DNA of 56,420 bases, from positions 1-56,420 of the forward strand of contig NZ_WPZY01000023.1 in assembly GCF_013031405.1 (NCBI RefSeq), written 5' to 3'. The notes under the pieces were generated by a model. The model had not been told where the DNA came from and ran no database searches. It was given only the letters and a program-made list of their open reading frames with translations. This DNA is from Ruegeria sp. HKCCD8929 (GTDB taxonomy: Bacteria > Pseudomonadota > Alphaproteobacteria > Rhodobacterales > Rhodobacteraceae). The stretch's first letter is position 1; every line of letters begins with the position of its first letter. Shown piece after piece: positions 1-7,651 of this stretch. The translations under genes were made by a program, and so were the position numbers.

Positions 1-1
1 G

Positions 2-43
2 TCCGCCATCGCACTCGCAGCAACCGTCATCTACTGGTTATGA
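2..43 (+). CDS. C-terminal end of a gene cut by the window edge (possible membrane protein)
   Basis: The first 14 codons form an open frame ending in TGA at 41-43 and encode a short hydrophobic tail (ALAATVIYWL). This could be the last transmembrane helix of a protein whose body lies left of the window. The stretch is too short to identify and could be chance. It would be convergent with the methyltransferase gene that ends at 121. Confidence 0.2.
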   Translation, partial: SAIALAATVIYWL

Positions 44-120
44 ATCCTGACCCTAAGAAACACCACGGCATACCGAGAACCACTCAGTGCCTTGCGGGAA
101 CAGTAACATTCCTCGCTGTC

Positions 121-1764
121 TCATTCGGTCGAAGACTCCGGCAGGTTATCAAGTGCGCGCATCTGATTGGCGCGAGCCGTTAGAACCTTGTGCTCTTGGC
201 TGGCAAGCGCCGCCAAGACCCGGCCCTGAATACTCAACAATTCTTCTTGTTCTTCACAGGCCTTGTCAGACTTGAAACCGGTCGCGACTGCATCCAGGGC
301 CTCCGCGTATCTACTTTCGACCAACTCAAGCTCCGCTATTACCCGCCAGGTCGAAGGAAGGGTGGGCGCAAGATCTGCGAGTTGTTCCAAAGCGCCCCGC
401 GCATCGTTGGCGCGCGCCAATGCAAGCAGAGCTTCACCTTTAACACGCCACAAGCCCGGCGCGACGGGATTTAAGGCGAGGCCCAGATCTGCCATCTCCT
501 CTGCCGCGCCGTAGTCCTCGGTCATCATCATGAATGCCGAGGCCACTTCTTCCATGATTGCCCAGTTGCGCGGCTGGATGGAAAGCGCCTCTCGGTAATG
601 CGCACGGGCACTTTCAAAGTACCGTGTTTCCAGCATCGCGCGCGCCCTTGTAAGCGGATCGTTCTGTGTGTGGTATGTCGCAGCTCCATACAGACCATTA
701 ACCAAACCCTGCAACACGCTGTCAGGCTCATGTGCACGTTGCAAGACACGTGTATGGAGATTGCCTTCCTCTTCGGACGGCCGGTATAGAACCGCGTCCG
801 GCCAACCTCCGGCGGCCGCCGACATCTGTTCAAAATTTACGCCAACTGCAATTGATGAGCCAAACACCTGGAACTCAAGGAATTCATACTTGGGCAGAAA
901 GGTCAGGTGCCCGTAATCGCTAAACACTGCGACGCCGTTTTGGCGCAAAGCTCTTCGACAAGCATCAAGACAGGCCAGCGCACCCTGACAGTGCACGAAT
1001 GGTATGGTTTGATTTCTCGTATCGCGGGGAAGGCTGTCTCCAAAATCCAACTGAGCCCGGTCGATGGGCACGTGTCGGGTTTGCAATCCAAGATGCGGCG
1101 CAATCCACGCCCATTCTCTTAGTTTTTCGGAGCTTCCCGCGATCAGATCGGCCCTAAGCTGATCTGCATGGTGAACGTCGTCGCCCTCAACCACACTGCG
1201 AACTTCCTTGCGCCAGGTTTGCTGGTCGTTCACGGCCAAAAGGTCAAAGGGCAAGCTATCCAGTATGTAAGTGCCCAAAATTGCGTCAAATTCCGCGTCG
1301 CCAAGCGGATCGGTCACAACATCCAGAACGCGCGTTTCGATCCGATCCAGATGCGCATTCAGTATTCGATGCTGCGACATCGCGCTTAACACCGTTTCAG
1401 ACCCATCTGAAACCACATAAGTCGTGCGCGCGTAAACGGCCGGGTCCAGATCCAGAAGCCTGTCAAGGAACAGCTTGGCAAACACCCCAGAGCCTGCACC
1501 CAGTTCAAGTATTCTCAACGGTCCGGCAGACGCAGCGGTGCTTAGAAAAATGTCCACCGCATCCTCGGATAAGCGGCCCGAGGAGGTTCCGGTGTAAGGC
1601 ACATCGTAGGTCAGGAATGGTTCGAGACCGGATTGCGACCAGGCCGCGCGCCCAAATTTCAGCCGGGCACTGTCCCAAATCGGCCCGAACGGCTCGACGG
1701 CAACTCCACGCTCAGCGCCCCGGGCAAGTATCTTGTCCGGGCAGGCGGACTTGACCCCACTCAT
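121..1764 (-). CDS. SAM-dependent methyltransferase (MidA-like) with C-terminal TPR region
   Basis: The 547-residue protein has a class I SAM-binding motif, LELGAGSGVFAKLF at about residues 85-98. An acidic strand follows (YVVSDGS, about 115) and then a segment LGTYILDSLPFDLL that resembles the post-motif region of MidA/NDUFAF7 (DUF185) methyltransferases. From about residue 375 to the end the sequence is helical with TPR-like spacing (ARAHYREALSIQPRNW; LGLALNPVAPGLW). The family methylates protein arginines or other acceptors; the acceptor here is unknown, and the TPRs suggest a protein partner. It starts 8 nt after the stop of the small repeat protein, so the two are probably co-transcribed. 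ATG at 1762-1764 was used. The methyltransferase fold is well supported; the MidA assignment is moderate. Confidence 0.75.
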   Translation of the reverse strand: MSGVKSACPDKILARGAERGVAVEPFGPIWDSARLKFGRAAWSQSGLEPFLTYDVPYTGTSSGRLSEDAVDIFLSTAASAGPLRILELGAGSGVFAKLFLDRLLDLDPAVYARTTYVVSDGSETVLSAMSQHRILNAHLDRIETRVLDVVTDPLGDAEFDAILGTYILDSLPFDLLAVNDQQTWRKEVRSVVEGDDVHHADQLRADLIAGSSEKLREWAWIAPHLGLQTRHVPIDRAQLDFGDSLPRDTRNQTIPFVHCQGALACLDACRRALRQNGVAVFSDYGHLTFLPKYEFLEFQVFGSSIAVGVNFEQMSAAAGGWPDAVLYRPSEEEGNLHTRVLQRAHEPDSVLQGLVNGLYGAATYHTQNDPLTRARAMLETRYFESARAHYREALSIQPRNWAIMEEVASAFMMMTEDYGAAEEMADLGLALNPVAPGLWRVKGEALLALARANDARGALEQLADLAPTLPSTWRVIAELELVESRYAEALDAVATGFKSDKACEEQEELLSIQGRVLAALASQEHKVLTARANQMRALDNLPESSTE

Positions 1765-1772
1765 ATGATGAC

Positions 1773-2102
1773 TCAGCGCTTTTTCTCTAGTTTCGCAAAA
1801 CGTTTTTCAAGCTGAGTGATGTGGTCGTGTGCTTTCTGATTGACCTTGTTTTGGGCCTGAATGGTCCCCATGACATTGTCATAGGTCTTCTGGTTCACCT
1901 TGTTTTGGTCCTTGACGATGGCATCCAGACGCTTCTCCAGCTTGGTAATGTGGTCATATGCCTTCTGGTTCACCTTGTTCTGGGCCTGAATGGTCCCCAT
2001 GACGTTATCATACGTCTTTTGGTTCACCTTGTTTTGATCTTTGACGATTGCATCCAAGCGCTTTTCCAGCGCGGCTATACGCCTCCCTAAATCTTCAGCC
2101 AT
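1773..2102 (-). CDS. Small coiled-coil protein made of two near-identical 43-residue repeats
   Basis: This 109-residue protein is almost entirely repeats. Residues 12-54 and 55-97 are copies of one 43-residue unit beginning LEKRLDAIVKDQNKVNQK and differ at only two positions (Y to H, K to Q); a third, partial unit closes the protein. Each unit contains two diverged NKVNQK-x-YD sub-repeats. The composition is K/N/Q/D-rich with heptad-like L/I/V spacing and no cysteine, as expected for a long coiled coil. The ATG at 2100-2102 was chosen over an upstream in-frame start at 2159 because AGGAGG lies 6 nt before it. It is the first gene of a two-gene unit with the methyltransferase. No family was recognised; a structural or substrate role for the methyltransferase is only a guess. 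Confidence 0.7.
   Translation of the reverse strand: MAEDLGRRIAALEKRLDAIVKDQNKVNQKTYDNVMGTIQAQNKVNQKAYDHITKLEKRLDAIVKDQNKVNQKTYDNVMGTIQAQNKVNQKAHDHITQLEKRFAKLEKKR
1812..2069. repeat. Two tandem 129-bp intragenic repeats
   Basis: Copies at 1941-2069 and 1812-1940 (minus strand) encode the 43-residue units of the small coiled-coil protein. The copies match at the protein level except for two residues but carry several synonymous differences. The duplication is therefore not brand new and the protein sequence has been kept. Confidence 0.85.
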
Positions 2103-2607
2103 TGTACCTCCTAGACATGGCACCCCATAAACAGTTCGCAATCTAACACAATGTTCCAAAACAGGTAAGCGACCTATGAGTATTGCCTTGGGACGCAGGT
2201 CATTGGGCAGATTTCGACCGCCACATCGGGGACTCCGAACTGGCCACCTGCCTCAGGCCCAGTCTGGAATCAGGCCCTTTAATTTCGGAAGGTGGTCGAG
2301 ATTCGTTTTTCAAAACCCAAGCAGTGATATGGGCGATCTTTTCTGGCCGACGCAAGCGTAGAAGGCGCGTCTCGAGCCTTGCACCTGAAGTCTCAGAGCA
2401 AGTCACGGGTTAATGACGTGCATGCTCTATCGCGCATTATCTTCGGAAATCACAATAGAGCGACCAGCCTGATCGTCAAAACAAGGGCGTGAGGGTCCAT
2501 CTTGAACGCCATAGCAACGCCCGCGTGACCCAACAGACAACACCGGGCAGTTGAAACGGCTTTGTTGCAGAGCTCCCGCAGGCTGCGGTCGTCAAGGGGC
2601 TTTAGTG
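2103..2607. other. Non-coding spacer; possible insertion-sequence end near its right side
   Basis: No convincing gene was found in these 505 bases; the open frames are short and unrecognised. Bases 2558-2572 read GGCTTTGTTGCAGAG, which resembles terminal inverted repeats of several insertion-sequence families, but no transposase or matching second end is visible. Together with the dehydrogenase remnant next door this suggests an old rearrangement site. The insertion-sequence reading is weak. Confidence 0.3.
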
Positions 2608-2880
2608 TCAGGTGCTGTGGTTCACCGCACCCTCAAAAAGCAAGGCCACCGCGACGCCGGGCTTGCCCTGCATCTTGCGCGAAAGGGCGGCGCCGACCGC
2701 CGGACCCATGCCCTGGGCGATGATGCCGGAACAGGCAAAGTTCACATCCGCATCGAAGATATGTATGTGCCTGCCACTGCCACCCGAAAGCCCGGTCTTC
2801 TTGCCGAAGGTTTCAGCCGCCATCTTGTCCAAATCAAAACCCTTGGCAATCGACTGATGGGTTAGGAGTTCATCTTCCCA
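2608..2880 (-). pseudogene. Remnant of a thiamine-diphosphate dehydrogenase E1 alpha subunit
   Basis: Read on the minus strand, this fragment carries the signature region of pyruvate/acetoin/branched-chain dehydrogenase E1 alpha chains. It runs from HQSIAKGFDLDKMAAETFGKK through GLSGGSGRHIHIFD and GIIAQGMGPAVGAAL to VAVALLFEGAVN, where the thiamine-diphosphate-binding GDGA motif normally lies (here FEGAVN). Only about 90 residues of an approximately 320-residue protein remain, with no proper start, and the frame stops directly after the motif. The key Gly-Asp is replaced by Phe-Glu. It is a decayed fragment with no catalytic capacity expected. Identification rests on motif recognition. Confidence 0.6.
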
Positions 2881-2967
2881 AGATGGAACTGGACGACTGG
2901 CTAAGGCTTATGTGTACGCACCCAACGATGGCATTGTGGTTCGCATTACCGGCGCTCCCTTGTCGTG

Positions 2968-4032
2968 TTATTTCCGATGCCTCTGTGCATCGGCGAGCAA
3001 GGCCGCTATACGATAAAAGCCATGGGTCATCTTGGTGAAGGGGGTAAGCAAAAAGAATGTCAGCACCGCCCCCAAGTGGACTGAGAGCAGCGCAGGCATC
3101 CACGCTGTTGTTCCAAGGACGTAGAGCAAGAGCCCGCTGAGCCCCGTGAAACCCAAAAGCAGAATGAAACCGATATCGCCTCCCCACGCCTGCGGGTCGC
3201 CAAGTGTGCGGTCGGACTGAAGCTTTAGCCAGGCCATCCACGCGCATCCCAGCGTCAACAGCACTCCGCCCGGCACACCCAGCAGCTTGGGCACAGACCA
3301 AAATGGATACGGTGCGGGGTTGTTGAAGACATAGTGAAGAACGGTGCCAGCGCACGTCGCAGCGAAACATAGGAGGAAGCCGTACATAATGGCCTGATGG
3401 GCGTAGCGGCGTGCTTGAGAGAAGCGGTCCTTATCCTCGAAATTGCAACCTTCACCATGGCCTGCCGCCAGATCGGTCATACGCACGGCGCGGCCAAAAG
3501 CGGCCTTCAGATCAGCAAGTGTAATGAGCCGTCCACCAACGGCTTGCCAATATCTGCGCAGGCTGATGGCTAGGCTAAGCAGCGGAAACAGGAAAGCCGG
3601 GGCGAAGAGTGCAACCATTGCCCCGTGAGACATCACTGCATAGAAGCCTACGCCACCGGCTGAGCCAAGCGCCCGGATCGTGAGGAACATGAATGCAAAG
3701 CCAACAATCAGTGCCAGCGCGACGGCGCCGCCGTGGGTATGGAACCGTTTTGCCAGCGGCTGAGGCCACGCAAGGCTTTCCCAACTGTCGCGACGAACCT
3801 CAGCAAGCGCCTTCGGAAAGTTCAGGTCAAACTCATGAGGGGCGGTGTACTGGCAGGCGTAATAGCATCCCCGGCAGTTGTGGCAGAGATTGGCCAACTG
3901 GGTGATATCGCAATCGGCAAACGCGCGCTGGCTGTGGAGTGCGGGGAAAACCGAACAATAACCTTCGCAATACCGGCACGCGTTGCAGATCTCGGCCTGA
4001 CGTCGGGCCTCTGCGATCAGATCAGTTTGCAT
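2968..4032 (-). CDS. tcuB: Tricarballylate utilization iron-sulfur/cytochrome b-like protein TcuB
   Basis: This 354-residue membrane protein starts with two cysteine clusters typical of TcuB/CitB: C16-x2-C19-x2-C22-x3-C26 and C50-x2-C53-x2-C56-x3-C60. These can ligate two 4Fe-4S clusters. Hydrophobic helices follow from about residue 105 to the end. In the known pathway TcuB reoxidises the FADH2 of TcuA and passes electrons to the quinone pool. It overlaps the end of tcuA by 11 nt, so translation is coupled. Length and domain order are those of the family. No terminator was seen downstream. Confidence 0.9.
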   Translation of the reverse strand: MQTDLIAEARRQAEICNACRYCEGYCSVFPALHSQRAFADCDITQLANLCHNCRGCYYACQYTAPHEFDLNFPKALAEVRRDSWESLAWPQPLAKRFHTHGGAVALALIVGFAFMFLTIRALGSAGGVGFYAVMSHGAMVALFAPAFLFPLLSLAISLRRYWQAVGGRLITLADLKAAFGRAVRMTDLAAGHGEGCNFEDKDRFSQARRYAHQAIMYGFLLCFAATCAGTVLHYVFNNPAPYPFWSVPKLLGVPGGVLLTLGCAWMAWLKLQSDRTLGDPQAWGGDIGFILLLGFTGLSGLLLYVLGTTAWMPALLSVHLGAVLTFFLLTPFTKMTHGFYRIAALLADAQRHRK

Positions 4033-5404
4033 AAGACGCGGCCTCCCGTCCTGCGATACGCCCGAAGACGGTTCCGATCGTCATGCCGAATCCGGCCAGA
4101 TAGCCCTGGCCCAGGATTGAGCCAGCCATCGTTTCGCCCGCAGCCCAGAGGTTTCGGATTGGGCTTGTGGAACTGGAGCACCGCGCTGTTTCATCCACCT
4201 TCAAACCCAGATAGGTGAAGGTCACCCCAGTGCGCAGCGAATAACCGTAGAAAGGCGGGTCACTGATCGGACGGGCCCAATTGGTCTTTGGTGGGGTCAG
4301 ACCGGACGTGGCGACCCCGTCCAGCTCGGTCGGGTGAAATGCCGAGGCGTCGCCGCAAGCTGCGTTGAACGTTTCCACCGTATGACGCAGACGGTCTGCG
4401 GGCAGCTCCATTTTTGTGGCAAGTTCTTCCAGCGTGTCAGCCTTGAGGGGTGGAAACACCGACGGCATGAACAGGTTCAACGATTTGCTGTCGATAATCA
4501 CATAGGCGACCTGATCTGGCTGCGCGGCCACCAGTCGGCCCCAAATTGCATAGCGTTTGGGCCAAACATCCTCGCCCTCGTCATAGAACCGTTCGGCATT
4601 CTTGTTAACGACAATCGAGAAAGGCACGCAGTCGAGCCGGGTAACGATGCCGCCATCGAATTTCGGGGCGCGCCCGTCAATGGCTACGGCGTGGCATTGG
4701 GTCGGGTCACCGACACTCTCGACACCCTGTTCCAGCAGGTCGGCCAGAACCACGCCGCGATTGTAGGGTGTTCCGCGGATCAGGAAGTTTTTAGCCGCCG
4801 GTCCCCATGCGCGGGCAAGCCAATCAGTGTCCGCCTGAAACCCGCCCGAAGCGACGATGACGGCTGTTGGTTCGATACGGTGATCCTTGCCCTGATGCGT
4901 GTATTCGACACATGCGATCCTGTCGCCACTCAGTTCAAGATGCGTCACATACGCTTCGTAAGCCACGTCGACCCCCAGCGCCTCGGTGGCCCGATAGTAA
5001 GCGTTTACAAGGGATTTCCCGCCGCCCATGAAAAACGCATTTGTGCGCGCGAGCGAGAGCGTTCCTGAAAGCGAAGGCTGAAACCGCACGCCATGTGCCT
5101 CCATCCACGGCAGGCAATCCTCGGAGCTGCGAATGGCAAGTCGGGCCAGTTGTTCGTCGGTGTTCCCATCTGTGACCTTCAACAGGTCATCCAGATACTC
5201 ATCTTCCCGGTAGGACTCGACCAGTGGCCCAAGCGGGCCGTTATGGGCGCAACGTAAATTGCGCGTATGACGGGAATTGCCGCCACGATACGGTTTCGGC
5301 GCGGTTTCCAGGATCAGAACACGGGCACCTGCCTCGGCCGCTGTGATGGCCGCGCACAGGGCGGCATTGCCGCCGCCGATCACCGCGATATCATATGTGC
5401 TCAT
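4022..5404 (-). CDS. tcuA: FAD-dependent tricarballylate dehydrogenase TcuA
   Basis: The 460-residue flavoprotein is of the fumarate reductase/succinate dehydrogenase type. It has an N-terminal dinucleotide-binding motif (IGGGNAALCAAITAAEAG, about 9-26), the GGNSRHTRN segment that follows it in TcuA, the interior VIVASGGFQAD motif and the C-terminal FAD contact region NLWAAGETMAGSILGQGYL. TcuA oxidises tricarballylate to cis-aconitate, which enters the TCA cycle. ATG is at 5402-5404. The gene is read divergently from the LysR regulator and overlaps tcuB. FAD-dependent relatives with other dicarboxylate substrates exist, but the tcuB partner makes this call firm. Confidence 0.9.
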   Translation of the reverse strand: MSTYDIAVIGGGNAALCAAITAAEAGARVLILETAPKPYRGGNSRHTRNLRCAHNGPLGPLVESYREDEYLDDLLKVTDGNTDEQLARLAIRSSEDCLPWMEAHGVRFQPSLSGTLSLARTNAFFMGGGKSLVNAYYRATEALGVDVAYEAYVTHLELSGDRIACVEYTHQGKDHRIEPTAVIVASGGFQADTDWLARAWGPAAKNFLIRGTPYNRGVVLADLLEQGVESVGDPTQCHAVAIDGRAPKFDGGIVTRLDCVPFSIVVNKNAERFYDEGEDVWPKRYAIWGRLVAAQPDQVAYVIIDSKSLNLFMPSVFPPLKADTLEELATKMELPADRLRHTVETFNAACGDASAFHPTELDGVATSGLTPPKTNWARPISDPPFYGYSLRTGVTFTYLGLKVDETARCSSSTSPIRNLWAAGETMAGSILGQGYLAGFGMTIGTVFGRIAGREAASYAN

Positions 5405-5443
5405 GGGCTGTATCCTTGTCTGGGTCGTGCCTACCGCCTGTAG

Positions 5444-5458
5444 ATTGATTTGACCAAT
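5444..5458. promoter_or_regulatory. Candidate LysR-type operator between tcuA and the LysR gene
   Basis: ATTGATTTGACCAAT is an interrupted inverted repeat (ATTG-N7-CAAT) that fits the T-N11-A pattern of LysR-family boxes. It lies in the 80-bp divergent gap, 26 nt before the LysR start codon. It is the clearest dyad in that gap. Binding is inferred. Confidence 0.5.
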
Positions 5459-5484
5459 GCCGGTTTTTCTCGGATTAATGCAGA

Positions 5485-6378
5485 ATGCGCATCAATTACG
5501 ATTTCGGAGATCTCGAGGCATTTCTGGCCGTGAAGGAAACCGGTTCCTTTCACGCGGCCGCCGAGCGCCTCAACCTGTCGCAATCGGCGGTGACCCGGCG
5601 GATCCGCAAGCTGGAACAAGCGTTGGATTCCCTGCTGTTCGAACGCACGACCCGCGCGGTGAAACCCACGCTTGCAGCAAAGCGGCTGCAGGCGCGGGCC
5701 GAAGCCATTTTGGACGACGCGCACGAGACCGCGCGTGCCATGCGGGACGAAAGCGTGGCTTTTGCGCATCAGCGAGGCGCGGTGGTGACGCTGGCGACAA
5801 TCCCCACAGTGCTTGGGCGGATCGTCATCCCGGCGTTGCGGGCCTTTCGCGCTGCGGGCCACACCTCGCGCCTCCGCCTGGTGGATGGCTCGGCAAATGA
5901 AGTGGCCGAGGCGGTAGCCGGAGGCGAGGCGGATTTTGGTCTCTGCTCGATCCCGTTGACCGACCCGCAAACCGTGTTCGAACCGCTCTTTGACGACCCG
6001 ATGGTGCTGGCGGTGCCGAAAGACCATGATTTCGCAGGCCGCAGCAGGGTGCAATGGAGCGCACTGACGGATGTCCCTCTGATCCTCCCCGCCCGAGGCA
6101 CCGGTAACAGGCTGCTGATCGATGAGGCAATGGCCAAGGCCCGGCTGCCGCTACGCTGGAGCTTTGAAGCAGGGCGCTCGACCACCGCGCTTGATCTGGT
6201 CGCAAGCGGGATCGGCCTGGCACCGCTGCCGCGTTCGGCGGTCAGTACTGCTGAAGTCTCCGTTTGTGCGCTGGAGGAACCCGAGATCATGCGCCCAATC
6301 GGGTTGTTGTCACGTCTCGGACAAAGGGACTCTGTGACGGTCGCCGCACTGAAAGAGGCGGTCCGGACAGCGATCTAG
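5485..6378 (+). CDS. tcuR: LysR-family regulator of the tricarballylate genes (TcuR-like)
   Basis: This 297-residue regulator has an N-terminal winged helix-turn-helix (residues 1-65; FHAAAERLNLSQSAVTRRIRKLE is the classic LysR recognition region). A periplasmic-binding-protein-like effector domain follows from about residue 90. It is divergent from tcuAB with an 80-bp gap, the arrangement expected for an autoregulated activator of tcuAB. The likely co-inducer is tricarballylate or a related tricarboxylate; this is inference. Its stop codon shares the tetranucleotide CTAG (6375-6378) with the stop codon of the convergent dehydrogenase gene. Confidence 0.8.
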   Translation: MRINYDFGDLEAFLAVKETGSFHAAAERLNLSQSAVTRRIRKLEQALDSLLFERTTRAVKPTLAAKRLQARAEAILDDAHETARAMRDESVAFAHQRGAVVTLATIPTVLGRIVIPALRAFRAAGHTSRLRLVDGSANEVAEAVAGGEADFGLCSIPLTDPQTVFEPLFDDPMVLAVPKDHDFAGRSRVQWSALTDVPLILPARGTGNRLLIDEAMAKARLPLRWSFEAGRSTTALDLVASGIGLAPLPRSAVSTAEVSVCALEEPEIMRPIGLLSRLGQRDSVTVAALKEAVRTAI

Positions 6379-7349
6379 CCGGGCCAGACCTCGGGATTGA
6401 TCATGTGGATCGGGGCGCCCTGGTCAAAGGCATTCACCTGATCAAAGATATCGGCGAATTGCAGATCGTACTCATCCTCGGTGACGAAGCCGATATGTGG
6501 TGTTGCGATGAGATTGGGGTGGGCCAGCAGCGGATCGGCGGGATCGGTCAGCGGTTCGTTGTCGAACACGTCAACGGCGGCCATGCCCGGGCGGCCCCTA
6601 TTCAAGGCCTCTAGCAGCGCACCCGGCGCAATCAGCCCCGCGCGCGAAGTGTTCACGAATAGCGTGCCGGGTCGCATCGAGGCAAAGTCCTGCGCTGTGA
6701 TGATCCCGCGTGTGGCAGGTTTCAAACGCACATGCAGCGAGATGACGTCACAGTCCGCAAAGAATGCCTTGCGGCTTGGTGCAACCTGCACTCCGTCTGC
6801 GACAGCCCGCGCACGCCCGTCCTCCGAGGACCACCAGACGACCTCCATTCCGAAGGCCTCGGCATAGCCCCCTACCGCCTTCGCGATCCGGCCATACCCG
6901 TAGAGGCCCAAACGTCGACCGCGCAGCGTCTTGCCAACGCCAGCCTGCCAGTGGCCTGCCTTAACGGATGCCATCTGCCGCGGCAGATCGCGCATCCCCG
7001 CCATGATCAGCGCCCAAGTCAGTTCCGCCGCTGCGTATGAGGGCGTGCCGGCGTGCATGTTGGAACACAGCAACACGCCATGATCGGTGCAGGCGGGCAC
7101 ATCCACATGCGGATAGACGCTGCGCTGGCTGATCAGCCTGAGATTGGGCAGGCGCTCAAGCAGGGCGCGGGTGATCTGCGTGCGTTCCCGAAACAGCACC
7201 AGCGCCTCGGCGTCAGCCAACCGCTCGACGAGTGTTCCGGTATCCTCGACATGATCCGTCCAGACCGTCACCTCATGCGCATCAAGCCGGGCGAAGCAGG
7301 GTAGATGCCTGAGCGTGTCGAACCAGTCATCAAGGATATGAACTTTCAT
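6375..7349 (-). CDS. NAD-dependent D-2-hydroxyacid dehydrogenase family protein
   Basis: The 324-residue enzyme belongs to the D-isomer-specific 2-hydroxyacid dehydrogenase (SerA/formate-dehydrogenase-like) family. The Rossmann motif is G148-L-Y-G-Y-G153, and the catalytic triad is visible as R236 (VNTSRAGLI), E265 (FDNEPL) and H285 (TPHIGF). It interconverts a 2-oxoacid and a D-2-hydroxyacid; the substrate is not readable from sequence. Its ATG overlaps the stop of the 79-residue ORF upstream (ATGA). The position inside a tricarboxylate island suggests a hydroxylated di- or tricarboxylate, but that is a guess. Confidence 0.85.
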   Translation of the reverse strand: MKVHILDDWFDTLRHLPCFARLDAHEVTVWTDHVEDTGTLVERLADAEALVLFRERTQITRALLERLPNLRLISQRSVYPHVDVPACTDHGVLLCSNMHAGTPSYAAAELTWALIMAGMRDLPRQMASVKAGHWQAGVGKTLRGRRLGLYGYGRIAKAVGGYAEAFGMEVVWWSSEDGRARAVADGVQVAPSRKAFFADCDVISLHVRLKPATRGIITAQDFASMRPGTLFVNTSRAGLIAPGALLEALNRGRPGMAAVDVFDNEPLTDPADPLLAHPNLIATPHIGFVTEDEYDLQFADIFDQVNAFDQGAPIHMINPEVWPG

Positions 7350-7585
7350 CGGCTTTCGATGCTGCGCTCTGAGTCCAGCTTGCGTGGGGTCGGCACAAAC
7401 AGCTGGGCGTCCAGCGCATCCAGAGCGTTCCGCACCCGTTGGCTCTGCACCAGCAGATGATTGAACTGCTCATCGCAGCCCGCGATCGGTGTGGGATAGT
7501 TCAGTATCTCGTCGCGAAGCGCATGGCGCGCAAGACGTAGTTCCTGCCTGGCGATGTCGAGGCATTCAGAATAGTCGTGAGTCAT
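7346..7585 (-). CDS. Small conserved-looking protein of unknown function
   Basis: A 79-residue, mostly helical protein with one cysteine; I do not recognise a family. The ATG at 7583-7585 was preferred over upstream in-frame codons because GGAGGG lies about 7 nt before it. It overlaps the dehydrogenase gene by 4 nt (ATGA), so the two are translationally coupled and it is probably real. Segments such as ARQELRLARHALRDEILNYP suggest a helical hairpin or small adaptor. No signal peptide or membrane segment is seen. Confidence 0.6.
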   Translation of the reverse strand: MTHDYSECLDIARQELRLARHALRDEILNYPTPIAGCDEQFNHLLVQSQRVRNALDALDAQLFVPTPRKLDSERSIESR

Positions 7586-7598
7586 AATGCCCTCCATT

Positions 7599-7614
7599 GT
7601 ATACCGATGTATAC
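7599..7614. promoter_or_regulatory. Paired GTATAC operator-like repeats
   Basis: Two GTATAC palindromes start exactly 10 bp apart (7599-7604 and 7609-7614), one helical turn, just upstream of the ribosome-binding site of the 79-residue ORF. On the coding strand the context is TTGGTATACATCGGTATACA. Such sites are typical of GntR (FadR-subfamily) operators. They imply a separate promoter for the small ORF and dehydrogenase pair. No GntR gene is adjacent. Confidence 0.4.
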
Positions 7615-7651
7615 CAAATGAGGCTGACCGATTCAAGCTGTGTTGGTCGGT

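Noticed and set aside
2200..2406. A 68-codon minus-strand frame in the left spacer
   Set aside because: It lacks any recognisable family, good start or coupled neighbour.
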